From Verrucomicrobiota bacterium (lineage in GTDB: Bacteria; Verrucomicrobiota; Verrucomicrobiia; Opitutales; Opitutaceae), in assembly GCA_023428905.1 (NCBI GenBank), contig JAEYWP010000022.1, positions 310,001 to 374,000 on the forward strand: 64,000 nt of DNA. The letters are read 5' to 3'. Positions 62,601 to 64,000 of this stretch are shown here, piece after piece (positions within the stretch are counted from its first letter, which is position 1; every line of letters starts with the position of its first letter). Both the position numbers and the translations under genes were made by a program. A model generated the notes under the pieces. The model had not been told where the DNA came from, did no database searches, and worked only from the letters and a program-made list of their open reading frames with translations.

Positions 62601-64000
62601 GGCCAGGCGCGCGTGCGGGCCCTCTTTGCCGACCTGACGGTCGGCACCGAGGTCGGTATGGTGCGTGAATTCGCGGCCCGTTTCGCCGCTGTTCCCGCAG
62701 CCGGGCAGGAAGCGCTGGTGCTGGAGGAAATCAGCACGGTGCTGGCCGCGGTCCTCGGCCTCGAGTCGGCCGCCGGCGTCGATCGTGCACGTCCGGTGAG
62801 TGACTACGGGGTGAATTCACTGATGGCGATGGAGCTGCGAAACCGTCTCCAGCTCTCCCTTAAATTGAAGCTGCCCTCCACCTTCGCCCTCAAACACCCG
62901 ACGGTGGAGGCGATGGGGCGCTACGTTCTCGAGCAGCTGCGGACCGCGTCCGCTCCGCTTGAAGCGGAGGTGGTGTACTGGGATCCCGCGCAGCCCGAGA
63001 TGGTGCACACGCACGAGATCAACGGCCCGCTTGCCGCCCTTACTCCCTCGGTCCTCAACTGGATCCACGAGGGACACGACGCGCATTTCAACGTCGGCAG
63101 CCTCCTCGAGATGTCGTCGGACGGCTTTGACCTGGACGCGCTGCGCACCGCGTTGCGCATCGTCTTCGCCTATCACGACGGCTGCCGCCTCCAGATTGTG
63201 CGGGACGGTGACACTTATCGCGGGGAAATCGCGTCGCTCGCCGGTGCGTTCCCGTTGCTGGAGTTCGACTACCGCGGGCTCGGATACGAGCAGGGCGCGG
63301 CGCGGATGGAGGCCAAGAACGACGAGTTGCAGGCCAGCTTCCGCTTCGAGCGCGGGCAGTTCCTCTTCCGAGCGGCGTATTATCAATTGGATGACGCCAA
63401 TCCGCACCGGCTCCTGATCATCTTCCACCACTACGTCTCCGACGCGATCTCGCAGCACCTGTTCGGCCAGACGCTCAGCCAGGTGTACGCGCGGGTCCGC
63501 GCCGGCCAGCGGGTCACGCTGCCGGCCAAGGCCTACAGCCTGATCGACTGGACGCAACGGCTCCATGCGTTTGCGCACGGCGAGGCGGCCGAGCAGCTGC
63601 CCTACTGGCTCGACACCGTCCAGCGGAGCCGCGGATGCCTGATCAAGGATGAATTTGTATCCGGACGTCCGCGACGAATGGAGGATTATCGCGTGTTTAC
63701 GCAGGCGATGGGAGCGGACGCGTCCGCCCGGGTGTCCGGGTTCTGCCGTGAACGCGGGGTCGAGTTCTCTGACCTCGGCACCTATGCGGTGGTGCACGCC
63801 TTTGGGCCCCTGAGCCGAAGCCGCGGTCTTTGGGTCGACCTGATCACGCACGCGCGTTCCGGAATCTTTGACCAGGTGGCGATTCCCCAGCTGTTCGGTC
63901 AGATCTCGGAAAGCGCGTCGATCCTCTTTGAGCTGGCGCCTGGAGCCACCCACCTGGAGCAGATCACACGGATGCGGGAGCAGCGCCTCGCGCCCCCGAA
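56613..64000 (+). CDS. Reducing type I polyketide synthase with C-terminal condensation domain, 3' truncated by window edge
   Basis: At least 2462 residues, open to the window end. Domains and residues are KS (about 10-445; Cys183 in DTACSSSL, His318 in EAHGTGT, His358 in SNIGHTEAA); AT (about 550-850; Ser645 in GHSAGE, specificity motif VPYH); DH (about 930-1180; His952 in SDHRVEDEPVYP, where the usual Gly of HxxxG is Asp, and Asp1116 in LDGAFQ); ER-like (about 1430-1740; the NADPH motif is HQAGDPVG, not HAAAGGVG); KR (about 1764-1960; TGGLGGLG, Tyr1910 in SNYAAAN); ACP (Ser2069 in YGVNSLMAM, Asn instead of Asp before it); then a condensation domain with HHYVSD, His2273 and Asp2277. One fully reducing module with a terminal condensation domain suggests an iterative enzyme that joins a reduced acyl chain to an amine or alcohol. 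Start: ATG five bases after the MFS stop. Confidence 0.95.
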   Translation, partial: MHHSPDSSPHDLALIGMACRFPGGNLHPRDFFQFLLNRGDGIVPVPADRWENKAWHDADKEKKNRLYVDRGGFIAGIDQFDPLFFGISPAEATRVDPQHRWLLELTYELLENAGLRARDLRGSDTAVYIGQFMHDYEQLQLDAAAHGLVSSHSATGPSMTLTANRISYVFDFRGPSVALDTACSSSLVALDLACRAVLSGDSRLAIAGGVNILLRPELTLSICKASMLSPDGACKSFDASANGYVRSEGAGLVLVKRLSEAQRDGDTVLAVIKATGVNQDGQTPGITVPSGAAQRALLLRSLQRAGLGADEIQYAEAHGTGTAVGDPIEVNALGSVLGVRPIEQASCVIGSVKSNIGHTEAAAGMAGLIKTVFAMRHGVIPPNIRFNEINPAINLAQLNLRVADAPVAWPDTPDRPRCALVNSFGFGGTNANVILQEAPSPVAEPGQDQAPVYHGPERLLPLSAETEQGLKDQATRLLEHLRVRERQEPPARDGSLHDLCYTAAVRREHHTHRLVVRAADEPSLCTALESWIAGQASPDVQRGIASRGEAGRTCFVFSGMGTQWAGMGRQLYEAEPVFREVIERCSRALEALSGWSLVEELFAPAERSRVAETFVAQPAIFAVQVALTALLETWGIRPHAVVGHSAGEVAAAHVAGALDFDDAVRVIFHRSRLQQTTEGLGTMLAVGLSAAAVQSYLAGETSVSIAAINSPDALTLSGDHQALTRIARALDQQGVFARFLKVGVPYHSPAMDRLRTPMIDALEGLTVREPKLALYSTVSGDLTKTGDWGPEYWPKNVREPVLFMKAIEAASAAGCGTFIEVAPHAALSSSIEKTLAGVSPRPAVVATLRREQGDTAMMAATLGALHVHGFSVDWARLYPKAGRLVYLPNYAWQHASYWCEEPSVRETRLKNLGGRASRSAVVHPLLGAAHPSARPGWISSIDLQDLSFLSDHRVEDEPVYPAAGYIEMALAVAAQGGQGRALLEEIRFERALFLAPDRTTPLDTTFDPSSGRLEIHAQDAQSGQWSRVSGALLSPELKGDAIPMVDRQQILGRCTETMGREVFYRHCHQLGLSYAGRFQPVERVHVGKNEVLAEVVLPTGLAASLPEYHLHPVLLDGAFQGIFAAVSIGYLPVRIESLRCHQAPGERCYSHIRILEQSDEAMLGDLEIFDDEGRVAVEIRGIALRSTKTRQASVDASPRTLMYEDVWQLQETAPAPAGARTPGTWVLLSDRGGVAERLAARLEELGQSCSILRPPASGFSLREELVNSLRGSAAHCQAVLYLSALDYLPDAEASADEMLQECMAVTAYPLQLVQAMEDVPWSTPPRLLLVTRGAHTVSHVEPPPVPVQGALWGFGRVVASEHPGYRPTLLDLPRDLDAAALERLPEALLGGELEDEISVRASGVYRHRLRALGSAQLTAHAATPQPCAGDEPFALRWAREPEGGRAVATALPLPDLSESEVCLRTTLAALSGEHAAGDAAETGACVGTVTCVGSSASRLRPGTVAVGYARPALASLAAAEESLVVRKPEHLTDAEGLALAAAFVPAYHALDYLAMLREGEHVLIHQAGDPVGLAAVQFARLKGAVVHATCDQPADRARLRTLGVAHLHNALSGDYLAAVGRDTGGRGVDVVVHAAAPHQAARNAALLKPCGRFVDCTQRGGAVDPALLSEIAARSGSYHRLDFSRLITARPDRAGQLLREVAGLFESRLLHPCTLDAFEVGEIDQALSRLVRRSPLDRVAVVMDAAPSRLAPGQDRFPVKREGTYLVTGGLGGLGLELLTWLVKEGARSVVLIGRSEPGAPAQAAIQAARAAGATVTTQKADVSERADVARVLRTIEETLPPLAGVFHAAGVLDDGTVLQQTPGRFLKVFGPKVAGAWNLHRLTAHLPLEIFACFSSIASVVGWSGQSNYAAANAFMDTLARHRRARGLPAVSVNWGPWSGSGMAAKLEDRDQQRMREAGMSLLTPGDALGALRELLAHHVVQAGVFEVDWARLLRGQARVRALFADLTVGTEVGMVREFAARFAAVPAAGQEALVLEEISTVLAAVLGLESAAGVDRARPVSDYGVNSLMAMELRNRLQLSLKLKLPSTFALKHPTVEAMGRYVLEQLRTASAPLEAEVVYWDPAQPEMVHTHEINGPLAALTPSVLNWIHEGHDAHFNVGSLLEMSSDGFDLDALRTALRIVFAYHDGCRLQIVRDGDTYRGEIASLAGAFPLLEFDYRGLGYEQGAARMEAKNDELQASFRFERGQFLFRAAYYQLDDANPHRLLIIFHHYVSDAISQHLFGQTLSQVYARVRAGQRVTLPAKAYSLIDWTQRLHAFAHGEAAEQLPYWLDTVQRSRGCLIKDEFVSGRPRRMEDYRVFTQAMGADASARVSGFCRERGVEFSDLGTYAVVHAFGPLSRSRGLWVDLITHARSGIFDQVAIPQLFGQISESASILFELAPGATHLEQITRMREQRLAPP

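Noticed and set aside
56604..63953. Many minus-strand frames of 200-380 codons across the polyketide synthase
   Set aside because: The plus strand carries KS, AT, DH, KR, ACP and condensation motifs in one continuous frame; the reverse frames show only biased composition.
1..64000. tRNA, rRNA or known riboswitch
   Set aside because: Scanning intergenic gaps by eye gave no cloverleaf, T-loop sequence or familiar riboswitch core. A covariance-model search would be decisive.

Overview
The window is GC-rich and densely coded, with weak or absent Shine-Dalgarno sequences. Its gene content (many hybrid histidine kinases, a HAMP-array kinase, ADOP-type permease, pectin and hemicellulose hydrolases without SusC/SusD, TTGTAGGCG hairpin repeats) suggests a Verrucomicrobiota bacterium, probably Opitutales/Opitutaceae. 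This assignment is inference from content; no rRNA or tRNA gene is present to confirm it.

Region 1 (1-5530) is a translationally coupled signalling operon. It holds a 5'-truncated hybrid kinase with a C-terminal Hpt domain, a soluble histidine kinase, a REC-PP2C-HATPase protein, a STAS anti-anti-sigma factor and a 58-residue Cys-rich protein. It resembles HsbR/HsbA and CrsR/CrsA partner-switching modules. A small membrane protein follows, ending at a strong terminator.

Region 2 (5556-17506) is mostly on the minus strand: a giant hybrid kinase whose large extracytoplasmic region looks like tandem OB-folds, an exported M3 peptidase, a lone receiver (plus strand), a NUDIX hydrolase, pyruvate kinase, and a biotin-domain-less carboxyltransferase (OadA/PycB type) with a small membrane partner.

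Region 3 (17790-25198) encodes two soluble hybrid kinases. One carries nine nearly identical 92-residue HAMP units, a GAF domain, a kinase core and three receivers. The other is REC-PAS-kinase.

Region 4 (25275-54636) is rich in plant-polysaccharide catabolism: PL10 pectate lyase, GH30-like, GH5 (frameshifted), GH35, acetylesterase-like hydrolase, GH1, DUF4861, KduI, KduD, a Tat-exported glycosidase-like protein, a Tat-exported Gfo/Idh/MocA protein, and a CE12-type rhamnogalacturonan acetylesterase. KduI and KduD convert the unsaturated uronate released from pectin into 2-keto-3-deoxygluconate. Interspersed are a TPR protein, an ADOP permease, a hemerythrin, a second M3 peptidase, an SRPBCC-alcohol dehydrogenase pair, an alpha/beta hydrolase and a catalase-like protein.

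Region 5 (54637-64000) starts with a 597-bp gene-free control region, then an MFS exporter followed five bases later by a large reducing polyketide synthase (KS-AT-DH-ER-KR-ACP-condensation domain) that runs off the window. This is the left part of an apparently unusual biosynthetic cluster.
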